Shown here: positions 44,752-52,131 of the stretch, piece by piece
How the letters are laid out: each line of letters opens with the position of its first letter
How positions within the stretch are numbered: position 1 is the stretch's first letter
From: Alphaproteobacteria bacterium
Lineage (GTDB): Bacteria > Pseudomonadota > Alphaproteobacteria > RF32 > CAG-239
DNA: 52,261 bases
Reading direction: 5' to 3'
Assembly: GCA_015062345.1 (NCBI GenBank)
Contig: SUUV01000008.1
Location: 1-52,261 of the forward strand
The notes under the pieces: model-generated
Seen by the model: the letters and a program-made list of their open reading frames with translations, nothing else
Told to the model about the DNA's origin: nothing
Databases searched by the model: none
Position numbers and translations under genes: made by a program

Positions 44752-45437
44752 CTTTTGTGTCTCCTATCCGAATGGATTTCGCCATCAACAATTTTGATAA
44801 CTCTTGAGGCATATTTGGCAATATCTTCCTCGTGAGTAACCAAAATGATTGTTCTTTGCATATCCTTATTGAGCTTTGTAAATAAATCCATAATCTCAAC
44901 ACTCATTTTGGTATCCAAATTTCCGGTCGGCTCATCGGCAAAAATAATCGGAGCATCATTTACAATGGCCCTTGCAATGGCAACCCTTTGTTGTTGACCA
45001 CCCGAGAGCTGATTTGGCATATGATACATTCTGTCTTTTAATCCCACTTTTTCCAAAGCAATTTGTGCTCTTTGCTTTCTTACATTTGAGGGCATATTGC
45101 CGTAAACCATCGGCAATTCAACATTTTCAACGGCAGTTGTTCTTGACAGCAAATTAAACCCCTGAAACACAAAGCCGATTTTTTCATTTCGAATTTGAGC
45201 AAGCTCATCACCGGATAAACTTTCAACATTTTTACCGCCGAGCAAATATTGTCCCGATGAGGGAGAATCCAAACACCCCAAAATATTCATCAAGGTAGAT
45301 TTTCCCGAGCCGGACGGCCCCATAATGGCGACAAATTCACCTTCGTTTATGGTTAAATTTATACCTTTTAAGATTTCTAAATCAAAACCGTCAAGATGGT
45401 AGCTTTTGCGTATGTCTTTTAACTCAATTAAAGCCAT
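44748..45437 (-). CDS. MacB-type ABC ATPase
   Basis: 229 residues. Walker A GPSGSGKSTLMNILG, Q-loop FVFQGFNLL, signature LSGGQQQRVAIARAI, Walker B IIFADEPTGNLD and an H-loop in LVTHEED. Closest to the MacB/LolD subgroup. It is the middle gene of an adaptor-ATPase-permease operon with a 15-base gap to the adaptor. Confidence 0.94.
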   Translation of the reverse strand: MALIELKDIRKSYHLDGFDLEILKGINLTINEGEFVAIMGPSGSGKSTLMNILGCLDSPSSGQYLLGGKNVESLSGDELAQIRNEKIGFVFQGFNLLSRTTAVENVELPMVYGNMPSNVRKQRAQIALEKVGLKDRMYHMPNQLSGGQQQRVAIARAIVNDAPIIFADEPTGNLDTKMSVEIMDLFTKLNKDMQRTIILVTHEEDIAKYASRVIKIVDGEIHSDRRHKR

Positions 45438-45452
45438 TGGTTTAATCCTTAT

Positions 45453-46595
45453 CTAGCGAGGCATTCTTAAGCGCATATTTTTTGCATCATCGGAGTTCAT
45501 TTTTTTTGAAACTATAATTTCATCACCGAGTTTGAGCTTATCGGAAATAACTTCGGTGTTGTTATCATCTGATATACCTTCTTTTATCACAATGCGCTCA
45601 GGAACACCGTTTTTTAAGACCCAAACTCCTTTTTCTTTATAGCGCTGATTTTCATCTAAATAAAATCTTAGAGCCGCATTGGGTACAACAAACGCATCTT
45701 CTTTTTGCGCAGTTACAATTTCAACATTGGCGGTCATTCCGGGTTTTAACAACATATCAGAATTATCAATGCCGATAATTACACTGTATGTCACCACATT
45801 GGAGGTGGTAACCGCCTGATTTCTAACTTGTTTTACTGTTCCCAAAAATGTTTCATCGGGAAAACTGTCAACACTAAAACGAACTGTTTGCCCAACTTTA
45901 ACCTTGGCAATGTCAGCCTCAACCACTGAGGCCTCAATTTCCATTTTGGTTAAATCTTCAGCCACCGAAAACAACTCAGGAGTTGAAAAACTGGCCGCAA
46001 CCGTTTGTCCCACTTCAACCGACTTTGAAATGACGATACCGTCAACCGGAGAGGTAATTTTGGTATATTTCAACTCGGTCTCAGCAGAATCAAGTGAGGC
46101 TTGAGCTTGTTTAACCTGAGCTTGTTGCAACTTAAGTTGTGCAACGGCATTATCATAATCTCTTTGTGCCGATTCGAGCTCTTTTTCGGTTGAATATTTG
46201 GCATTTTTAAGTTTTAAGATTCTATCTAAGGTTTTTTTATAATATACAATGTCATTTTCTTGCACATTTACTTGTGCTTTTGCAATTTCAAGAGCCGCCT
46301 GTTTTTGAGCCACAACAGCTTCAAATACATCAGGGTCAATAAGAGCCAAAAGCTGATTTTGTTTAACTTCGGAGTTAAAATCGACATAAATTTCTTTTAT
46401 GGTACCCGAAACCTGCGTACCGATAATTACCGTAGATAACGGATTTATCACTCCCGATGCCGTAACCGTCTGACTGATTTTGCCCTGAGCAAGCTTTGAA
46501 GTTACAAACTCAACTTTTTCATTTTTTGCTCGCAAAAAATAAATTCCCAGCGCACAAATGACAAATACAACTATAATTTTGATATATTTTTTCAT
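45453..46595 (-). CDS. MacA-type periplasmic adaptor (HlyD family)
   Basis: 380 residues. One N-terminal helix (IIVVFVICALGIYFLRA). Then a lipoyl half (VTASGVINPLSTVIIGTQVSGTI), a coiled-coil hairpin (about 100-190, Q/A/K-rich), the second lipoyl half (TKITSPVDGIVISKSVEVGQTV) and beta-barrel and membrane-proximal domains. It would bridge MacB to an outer-membrane TolC channel. No tolC gene is in the window. Confidence 0.92.
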   Translation of the reverse strand: MKKYIKIIVVFVICALGIYFLRAKNEKVEFVTSKLAQGKISQTVTASGVINPLSTVIIGTQVSGTIKEIYVDFNSEVKQNQLLALIDPDVFEAVVAQKQAALEIAKAQVNVQENDIVYYKKTLDRILKLKNAKYSTEKELESAQRDYDNAVAQLKLQQAQVKQAQASLDSAETELKYTKITSPVDGIVISKSVEVGQTVAASFSTPELFSVAEDLTKMEIEASVVEADIAKVKVGQTVRFSVDSFPDETFLGTVKQVRNQAVTTSNVVTYSVIIGIDNSDMLLKPGMTANVEIVTAQKEDAFVVPNAALRFYLDENQRYKEKGVWVLKNGVPERIVIKEGISDDNNTEVISDKLKLGDEIIVSKKMNSDDAKNMRLRMPR

Positions 46596-46744
46596 TGTAA
46601 AACCTCTGATAAATTCTTTTCACACAAGATATAAACGAAAGTAATTTAAAAAAAGTTCAAAATCAAAGTTTTTTTCATTGAAATTTGCTTTTTTTTGAGC
46701 TATCATTGTAGTTGATAACAAATTAATATTAAATTATTTAAATC

Positions 46745-47011
46745 ATGAATAAACAAGAAAAACATGCGAAAGCGGAAAACTTTCGCGCCAGAATTAGTAT
46801 GACCGCCCAGAGACAACAAGCAATTACAGAGCTTGCAGGCAAAAAAGAGCATTCAGAGACAGACAAGGTTCGCCTTAATGTTCTGTTCCAGAAGACAGCT
46901 TATGCTGAAGGTTGTGAAAAAGAGTATCGCCTGTTGATAGCAAAGCTTAAAAGTGATGCCAATTTGCCTCTGGACATTAAGAAGATAACCTCTTTTGAGG
47001 CTAAAATGTAA
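46745..47011 (+). CDS. Small unknown helical protein
   Basis: 88 residues, highly charged, predicted helical (EKHAKAENFRARISMTAQRQ, VLFQKTAYAEGCEKEYRLLI). No family recognised. The ATG at 46745 has no Shine-Dalgarno; the upstream bases are AAATTATTTAAATC, like those before the 29916 gene. It has its own terminator, so it is likely a real single-gene unit. Confidence 0.6.
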   Translation: MNKQEKHAKAENFRARISMTAQRQQAITELAGKKEHSETDKVRLNVLFQKTAYAEGCEKEYRLLIAKLKSDANLPLDIKKITSFEAKM

Positions 47012-47013
47012 AA

Positions 47014-47040
47014 CATCACGCCGTGATGGTCTGATTTTTT
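47014..47040 (+). terminator. Intrinsic terminator after the 46745 gene
   Basis: A CATCAC/GTGATG stem with a GCC loop (47014-47028), then six T at 47035-47040. Confidence 0.7.
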
Positions 47041-47077
47041 ACATATGTTTGTTTCATTTAAAGGTTAAGAATCAAAG

Positions 47078-47115
47078 AAAAGTCCCAGCCGTGAGGTTCG
47101 GGCTTTTCGCTTTTT
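47078..47115 (+). terminator. Second hairpin, terminator-like
   Basis: A 13-position stem, AAAAGTCCCAGCC (47078-47090) with GGTTCGGGCTTTT (47095-47107), has two G-T pairs and one mismatch around a GTGA loop, followed by CGCTTTTT. It may be a back-up terminator or the 3' end of a small RNA from 47041 on. Confidence 0.6.
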
Positions 47116-47211
47116 AAATGTTGCACAAAACATCAAAAATCCTTGAAAACAAAAATAATTTAGTTAAACTTTTGTCAGTATTGTATTTAATTCTAATTGA
47201 TGGAGTATAAA

Positions 47212-47991
47212 ATGACCAGAGTAATTACTTTGATGCCGGTGCGTTTAGCCGCAACTCGCTTACCGAACAAACCACTTCTTAACATTAACGGCAAAACCCT
47301 CGTGCAAAGAGTGTATGAGAATGTACAAAAAGCCTTAGGTGATGTTTCTGACATTGCCATTGCCGCAGGTGACCAATTGATTGTTGATGAATGCAACAAA
47401 TTTGGCGCAACTGCCATTTTGACAGACCCAAATTTGCCTAGCGGAACGGACCGAATTGCTGCCGCATTAAAAGTTTTAGACCCCAAAGGTGAAAAATATG
47501 ATGTTGTGGTTGACTTTCAGGGTGATAACTTAAATGTAGACCCCAAAGTTTGTTTGCCTTTGGTTGAAATGGTACAAAGAACAAATTGCGACATTGCAAC
47601 TTGCGGTATGGTCATTCAAAACGAAGAAGATAAAAACAACCCCAATGTTGTAAAAATTGTTATGGGCTTGGAAAAAGGCCAAACAGAAGCTCCTTGCTTA
47701 TATTTTACCAGAGCGACCGCTCCTTATACCCGCAATCCGGAAAAATGCGAAAATCAAGATTTGTATCATCATATCGGCATTTATGTATTTAAAGCTCAAT
47801 CTTTGCAAAAAATGGTTTCACTTCCTACCAGTGTTTTGGAAAAAAGGGAGGCTTTGGAACAATTAAGAGCGCTTGAAAACGGCATGAGTGTCAGGGCATT
47901 GCTCATTGATAAAATTAAACTCATTGATGAAGCTCCGGCTGATATCAACACCGAAGAAGATTTGCAAAATTCTTTGCCGTATATTAAATAA
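47212..47991 (+). CDS. kdsB: 3-deoxy-manno-octulosonate cytidylyltransferase
   Basis: 259 residues from the ATG at 47212 (site GGAG); in-frame starts a few codons upstream are not supported. MPVRLAATRLPNKPLLNING is the nucleotide-binding start. Then LTDPNLPSGTDRIAAAL, DVVVDFQGDNLNVDP and YHHIGIYVF. It activates KDO as CMP-KDO for lipid A-core assembly, which fits the MsbA-like exporter in the window. Confidence 0.93.
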   Translation: MTRVITLMPVRLAATRLPNKPLLNINGKTLVQRVYENVQKALGDVSDIAIAAGDQLIVDECNKFGATAILTDPNLPSGTDRIAAALKVLDPKGEKYDVVVDFQGDNLNVDPKVCLPLVEMVQRTNCDIATCGMVIQNEEDKNNPNVVKIVMGLEKGQTEAPCLYFTRATAPYTRNPEKCENQDLYHHIGIYVFKAQSLQKMVSLPTSVLEKREALEQLRALENGMSVRALLIDKIKLIDEAPADINTEEDLQNSLPYIK

Positions 47992-48005
47992 TAATTGCAA
48001 AAAAA

Positions 48006-48045
48006 TCTTACCCGTACTACATTGTACGGGTAAGATAATTTTTAT
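48006..48045 (+). terminator. Intrinsic terminator after kdsB
   Basis: A perfect 12-bp stem TCTTACCCGTAC (48006-48017) / GTACGGGTAAGA (48024-48035) is followed by TAATTTTT. Confidence 0.9.
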
Positions 48046-48058
48046 TTAGGATATTAAG

Positions 48059-48820
48059 ATGAAAAAAATTTGTTTTTATGCTTTTTGCTCTTTGTTTCTT
48101 TTTGGCGCACAAAACAGCTTGGCGCAAACTACCGATGGGGTAGATTCTTTTAAACAGGATAAAGATTCGTGGCGCCGAAAAGAAGAACAGGTTTCGCAAG
48201 ATACCAAAAAAGAAATTGTGCAAAAAATTAAAGATACGGTATCTGTACACGCCTTAAACAACATTACCGATGCCGAGCAAATCTTTTGCTATACGGTTGA
48301 AAAAGCCTCTAAAGAATACTCAGGATACACTCTTGACGGCATGGCAATTACCGGCTTTTGCGGCATGTTAGGGCAAAACGACAAAGATATATTCATCGGA
48401 GAATTTTTACAAAAAGATGAAAGCACATCAAATGTGGTGGCAAAATGTATGATAGAGCCAAAAATTATGTTGCGTTTTGTTAAGGGTGTTGATTATACCG
48501 ATGTTTTGTTATCATCACCTTGTCATTCGTTCAGCATTTTTTACGGCGGTAAGGTTAAACCGTTCAATGCCGAGCCGTCAGCAAATATCATAAATGCTTT
48601 CGTTACGGTTTATGACAAACAAAAGGTTGATTTTGTATCTCCGGCATTGTTAAATCAAGTAATGCCCATAGGTGTTGCGCAAACACAAGAACAAAAAGCA
48701 ATTTTAAAAGAAAAACAAGGCAATGCACCGGTCAGAAAATGGGATACTCAAGCCCCCGCACAACAACCGACACAAGAAAAATCGGCTGTTAAAAAAGGTT
48801 GGAACAGACTGAAAAGATAA
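48059..48820 (+). CDS. Secreted protein of unknown function
   Basis: 253 residues. Signal peptide MKKICFYAFCSLFLFGAQNSLA, cut before QTTDG. Mature part about 22-210 has four cysteines (IFCYTV, GFCGML, AKCMIE, SPCHSF), consistent with two disulfides. A disordered Pro/Gln/Lys tail (QAPAQQPTQEKSAVKKGW) follows. No family recognised. The ATG follows AGGATATTAAG. It lies between kdsB and the decayed island. Confidence 0.7.
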   Translation: MKKICFYAFCSLFLFGAQNSLAQTTDGVDSFKQDKDSWRRKEEQVSQDTKKEIVQKIKDTVSVHALNNITDAEQIFCYTVEKASKEYSGYTLDGMAITGFCGMLGQNDKDIFIGEFLQKDESTSNVVAKCMIEPKIMLRFVKGVDYTDVLLSSPCHSFSIFYGGKVKPFNAEPSANIINAFVTVYDKQKVDFVSPALLNQVMPIGVAQTQEQKAILKEKQGNAPVRKWDTQAPAQQPTQEKSAVKKGWNRLKR

Positions 48821-48879
48821 GAAAATATTTCTTTTTCGAACTGACGCACAGCGCAAATCGAGAACTGACTTTTACTTTC

Positions 48880-48910
48880 TTACATCAAATTTGATTTAAA
48901 TCCTTTAAAA
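48880..48910 (+). promoter_or_regulatory. Truncated cassette promoter remnant
   Basis: TTACATCAAATTTGATTTAA followed by ATCCTTTAAA matches the upstream box of the cassette promoters (closest to copies 2-4). Similarity stops at about 48910, just before the inverted repeat of the element at 48919. The A-tract, -10, leader and gene are missing. It marks a sixth cassette position. Confidence 0.65.
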
Positions 48911-48914
48911 GTGA

Positions 48915-49433
48915 CCGCGTTCAGAAACATATGAGACTCAAGAAGGAGTAAAAAAAGGCGTGTTGGTGCAAATTGACCATATGACTTGCCGTGTCGAAGA
49001 CAAAACCATTAAACATTTTAACGCTTGGAATAGAAAAACTAAAATCAATGTTGCAGATATTTATAGTCGTGCAACATCCGGTTGTGCTGCTAAATTTTTG
49101 GATAAAGTTGTTGCCGAGTATCCGTTCAAGATAGAATCGGTACAAGTTGACGGTGGAAGTGAGTTTATGAAAGAGTTTGAGCAAGCTTGCCAAGAGAAAA
49201 ATATCAAACTTTTTGTTCTTCCGCCACGCAGTCCTAAATTAAACGGCGCTGTCGAACGAATTAACCAAACTTGGAGAACCGAATTTTATATCTTTAGAGA
49301 TGATTTACCTGAAAATATATTACAACTATCTGCTTTTGTGAAAATTTATCAACATTTTTATAATTTTGATAGACCTCACAAATATCTTCATCTTTTTAAC
49401 ACCTTTCGGATACTTCTTTACTATCTCTTCTAA
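48915..49433 (+). pseudogene. IS481-like transposase, catalytic core only
   Basis: An open frame (first stop-free codon 48915, possible GTG start at 48960) encodes LVQIDHMTCRV, SVQVDGGSEFMKEFEQAC and PRSPKLNGAVERINQTWRTE, i.e. the D, D and E of the rve/DDE integrase fold in the IS481 style, then FDRPHKYLHL. The N-terminal DNA-binding domain is missing, and the C-terminus changes to NTFRILLYYLF where TP-x-E is usual. Probably inactive. Confidence 0.75.
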
Positions 49434-49460
49434 CCCTTTTGAGTCTCATATGTTGTGAAC
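48919..49460. mobile_element. Short IS-like element with 22/23-bp inverted ends
   Basis: The left end GTTCAGAAACATATGAGACT (48919 on, to 48941) and the complement of the right end (49439-49460) share GTTCA and a perfect 15-base ACATATGAGACTCAA, with one indel and one mismatch between. The 542-bp interior holds only a transposase core frame. No clear target duplication is visible. It may be an internally deleted derivative of a larger IS481-like element. Confidence 0.65.
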
Positions 49461-49506
49461 TAGCACAAAAATATTGACAGATAGTATTAAATAATATATA
49501 TGGCAA

Positions 49507-49545
49507 ATATGGACTTTAAACGAACGTTTAAAGTCCATATTTTTT
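49507..49545. repeat. Perfect 16-bp inverted repeat (palindrome A)
   Basis: ATATGGACTTTAAACG, loop AA, and the exact complement (49507-49540), followed by T. The core TTTAAACGAACGTTTAAA is the reverse complement of the core at 49580. It could act as a terminator for readthrough from the left or as an operator. Confidence 0.85.
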
Positions 49546-49579
49546 ATCATGCATTTCTGCGCTTTATAAGCGATATTTT

Positions 49580-49613
49580 TGCCTGACTTTAAACGTTCGT
49601 TTAAATTCAGGCA
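49580..49613. repeat. 16-bp inverted repeat (palindrome B) at the glycosyltransferase start
   Basis: TGCCTGACTTTAAACG, loop TT, then CGTTTAAATTCAGGCA, with a single mismatch. It ends three bases before the AAGGGG ribosome binding site of the gene at 49629. It shares TTTAAACG/CGTTTAAA with palindrome A but has different arms. Confidence 0.85.
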
Positions 49614-49628
49614 GAAGGGGTGCAAAAT

Positions 49629-51794
49629 ATGTCTCGTAATATTTATAGTAATAATCCTTTAATTTCAATTATTATACCCGTATATAATGTTGAAAAATTT
49701 ATTGGTAAATGTCTTGAAAGTTGTTTATCTCAATCTTTCAATAATATTGAGATAATAATTATTAATGATGGTTCAATAGATTTTTCTGGCGAAATTATCA
49801 ATTATTTCGCAAATAAAGATTCTAGAATAAAAGTTATAAATCAATCAAATTCAGGGGTTTCAGCTTCAAGAAATATAGGATTAAAAGAAGCTCAAGGCAA
49901 GTATATTATGTTTATTGATGGCGATGATTATATTGAACCAAATACATTGCAAGATATATATAATATTATTGAGTCAACAAAATCAGATGTTTGTATTTTT
50001 AATTTTCAGATTGTTTTTTGGGAACAAGGTAAAAAATATATAAAAAAAATGCCTAATTTATTAGATTTTCAAGGACGATTATATGATATTAAACCTGATT
50101 TTTTTAATTATATGACTGTAGTATGGGGAAAATTATTCCGCAATAATGAATTATTACCTAGTTTTAACGAACAACTTAAAAAAGCTGAAGATGGGGCTTT
50201 TTTGTGGGAGTATTATTTAAAAAATCCTAAAGTAGTTTTTACAAATAAATATTTATATAGTTATGTACAGCATGTTAATAGTACGGTTCGTCAAAAGTCA
50301 TTGGTTGCCAATTGTGATATTATTAAATCAGCTGAATATGTGTCAAAATTACCGCTGTTTGGACACATATCAACGCAGTTTCAGAATAATATTATTAACC
50401 GGTATTCGTTATCTATAATATATGAAATTGAAAGATTTTTTAATGGTAAAAAATGGCCAAAACTTTATAAACGACAAGTATATGACTTTTTAGTTTCTAA
50501 TTATAATAAAGAAATAGCCAAAATGCAATATTATCAGCAACTAACAGGATTATACATTGAACAGCAATTTTATTTTTTTAAGAAAATTTTTAGTGTAAAA
50601 ATTGTTAATAATATTAAAACAATAACATTCTTTTTCATAAAGTTTACTAAAAAATTACCAATTGATAAACTAGAGCAAGAATATATTACTAAATTGAAAA
50701 AAAATATAAAGAAATATAAACAAAATACATATTTACTTGCAGATTGTTTATATGAGAATGCTGAATGTATAGATGCATATTCTTTGTTTCTAAAAATGCG
50801 TGAACAGGGATTAAAAGCTTACTATATTTTGTTAAAACAAAATCCTCTTTATGAACAATTATTAAATAGTGGACAGATGGAGAATATTATTGTTTTACCT
50901 AACACATTAGATAAGATATGCTTTTATGCACATTTTTATGATATTCTATTAAAAACAAAAAGTATTATTGTCTCGTATGAATTGAAAACATATGATAGAA
51001 AATTTTTAGTCAATAATTCTTATTGGAAATATATTTTTATACAACATGGCCCCACCTTTCTTAAGGAAAGTGTGTTAAAAAATGGTTATTTAACACCTGC
51101 TAAATATGATAAAGTTCTTATCTCATCAGAAAAAGAAGAACGATTACTAAAAAAATATAACTTTGATGATAATAAATTGATTAAAATTGGACTTCCTAGA
51201 TACGATCTGTTGCCAACACAAAGTATGAAACACAATAAAATTTTAGTAATGTTTACTTGGAGACAATATCATAATGATGATTTTAATAAATCAATATATA
51301 AAAAGAAAATATTGGAGTTACTGAATAATCGGGATTTGGATGAATATTTGAAAGCAAAAGGAATAAAACTATATTTTGCTTTACATCATGCCCTTCTAGA
51401 ATTAAATAACATAAATTTTGATATAAATTACAAAAATATTGTATCAATAGATAAAATTTCCAAGTATATTAAGGAATGTTCACTTTTGATTACTGATTTT
51501 TCTTCAATTGCATTTGATTTTATGTATCAAAACAAACCTGTTCTGTTTTGGATGTTGGATTATAATGATCCTGTTTTATCTAAACTAGATAAAGAAAATA
51601 TGGAACGAATGAACTATAAAAAATATTTGGTAGGTAATGTTTATTATAAACTAAGCAGTGTTTTGAATAAACTTAAATATTATATTGAACATCATTTTGT
51701 GTTAGAAAACGATACGCAAAATTTGTATAAAAACTTTTTTTATGAAAAGAAAAATATTAGACAAAAATTAATAAGAGAACTTGAACATATTTAA
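49629..51794 (+). CDS. Fused GT2 glycosyltransferase / CDP-glycerol glycerophosphotransferase
   Basis: 721 residues from the ATG at 49629 (site AAGGGG); a GTG three codons earlier is possible. The N-terminal GT2 domain (about 8-230) has ISIIIPVYNVEKFIGKCLES, IIIINDGS, NSGVSASRNIGLKEAQG and FIDGDD. The C-terminal domain (about 360-720) has YIFIQHGPTFLKES, ISSEKEERLLKKYNF, KIGLPRYD, MFTWRQY and LLITDFSSIAFDFMYQNKPV, i.e. the TagB/TagF glycerophosphotransferase pattern. This architecture makes capsule or O-antigen chains with glycerol-phosphate or similar. Base composition is visibly more AT-rich than the flanks and IS remnants lie on both sides, so transfer is likely. Confidence 0.88.
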   Translation: MSRNIYSNNPLISIIIPVYNVEKFIGKCLESCLSQSFNNIEIIIINDGSIDFSGEIINYFANKDSRIKVINQSNSGVSASRNIGLKEAQGKYIMFIDGDDYIEPNTLQDIYNIIESTKSDVCIFNFQIVFWEQGKKYIKKMPNLLDFQGRLYDIKPDFFNYMTVVWGKLFRNNELLPSFNEQLKKAEDGAFLWEYYLKNPKVVFTNKYLYSYVQHVNSTVRQKSLVANCDIIKSAEYVSKLPLFGHISTQFQNNIINRYSLSIIYEIERFFNGKKWPKLYKRQVYDFLVSNYNKEIAKMQYYQQLTGLYIEQQFYFFKKIFSVKIVNNIKTITFFFIKFTKKLPIDKLEQEYITKLKKNIKKYKQNTYLLADCLYENAECIDAYSLFLKMREQGLKAYYILLKQNPLYEQLLNSGQMENIIVLPNTLDKICFYAHFYDILLKTKSIIVSYELKTYDRKFLVNNSYWKYIFIQHGPTFLKESVLKNGYLTPAKYDKVLISSEKEERLLKKYNFDDNKLIKIGLPRYDLLPTQSMKHNKILVMFTWRQYHNDDFNKSIYKKKILELLNNRDLDEYLKAKGIKLYFALHHALLELNNINFDINYKNIVSIDKISKYIKECSLLITDFSSIAFDFMYQNKPVLFWMLDYNDPVLSKLDKENMERMNYKKYLVGNVYYKLSSVLNKLKYYIEHHFVLENDTQNLYKNFFYEKKNIRQKLIRELEHI

Positions 51795-51827
51795 CGGTAT
51801 TAATAGTACAGATGTAGATTTAACCTC

Positions 51828-52131
51828 TCAAGGTGATCGATGTAAGTCAATAGATAATTTGTTTACATATAATTGTTCTTGCTTCATCCATAATCGCAAA
51901 GTTTCGCGGTTTATTTTTATTCCTTCATATTCTTCCAACAATTCACTCGCATAATTTACTCCGCAATCATAGTATTTATCTCGGATTAATCTCATGATTT
52001 CTGCTTTTCTTGTTTCTTCTGTTCTATTGTTGGATGGCTTATTTTTGCTTTTGTGATACAAACCTAAAAAACATCTTTGGCTCTGTATCTTTGCAATATC
52101 TTATATGTTTGTGATTTACTTACTCCTAAAA
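51828..52131 (-). pseudogene. Frameshifted ISNCY-family transposase N-terminal remnant
   Basis: On the minus strand a frame from about 52131 reads LGVSKSQTYKILQRYRAKDVF, a helix-turn-helix, and stops. A second frame picks up as GLYHKSKNKPSNNR and KYYDCGVNYASELLEEYEGI and then TLRLWM, ending early after IDLHRSP. Adding one T to the six-T run (52071-52076 region) joins the two frames exactly. The catalytic part is missing. Matches the N-terminal region of ISNCY-type transposases from memory. Beyond 52131 the frame holds stops and nothing else is recognised to the window end. Confidence 0.7.

Noticed and set aside
48059..48820. Invasion-associated locus B (IalB) family
   Set aside because: Signal peptide and Cys count invite it, but no IalB core motif is visible.
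48821..48840. GAAAATATTTCTTTTTCG after the 48059 gene as a relic of the cassette signal-peptide DNA
   Set aside because: The match is short and lies upstream of, not downstream from, the cassette promoter remnant.
49507..49613. Palindrome cores as CtrA sites
   Set aside because: TTAA half-sites are eight apart rather than seven and lack the C; the symmetry is better explained by the hairpins.
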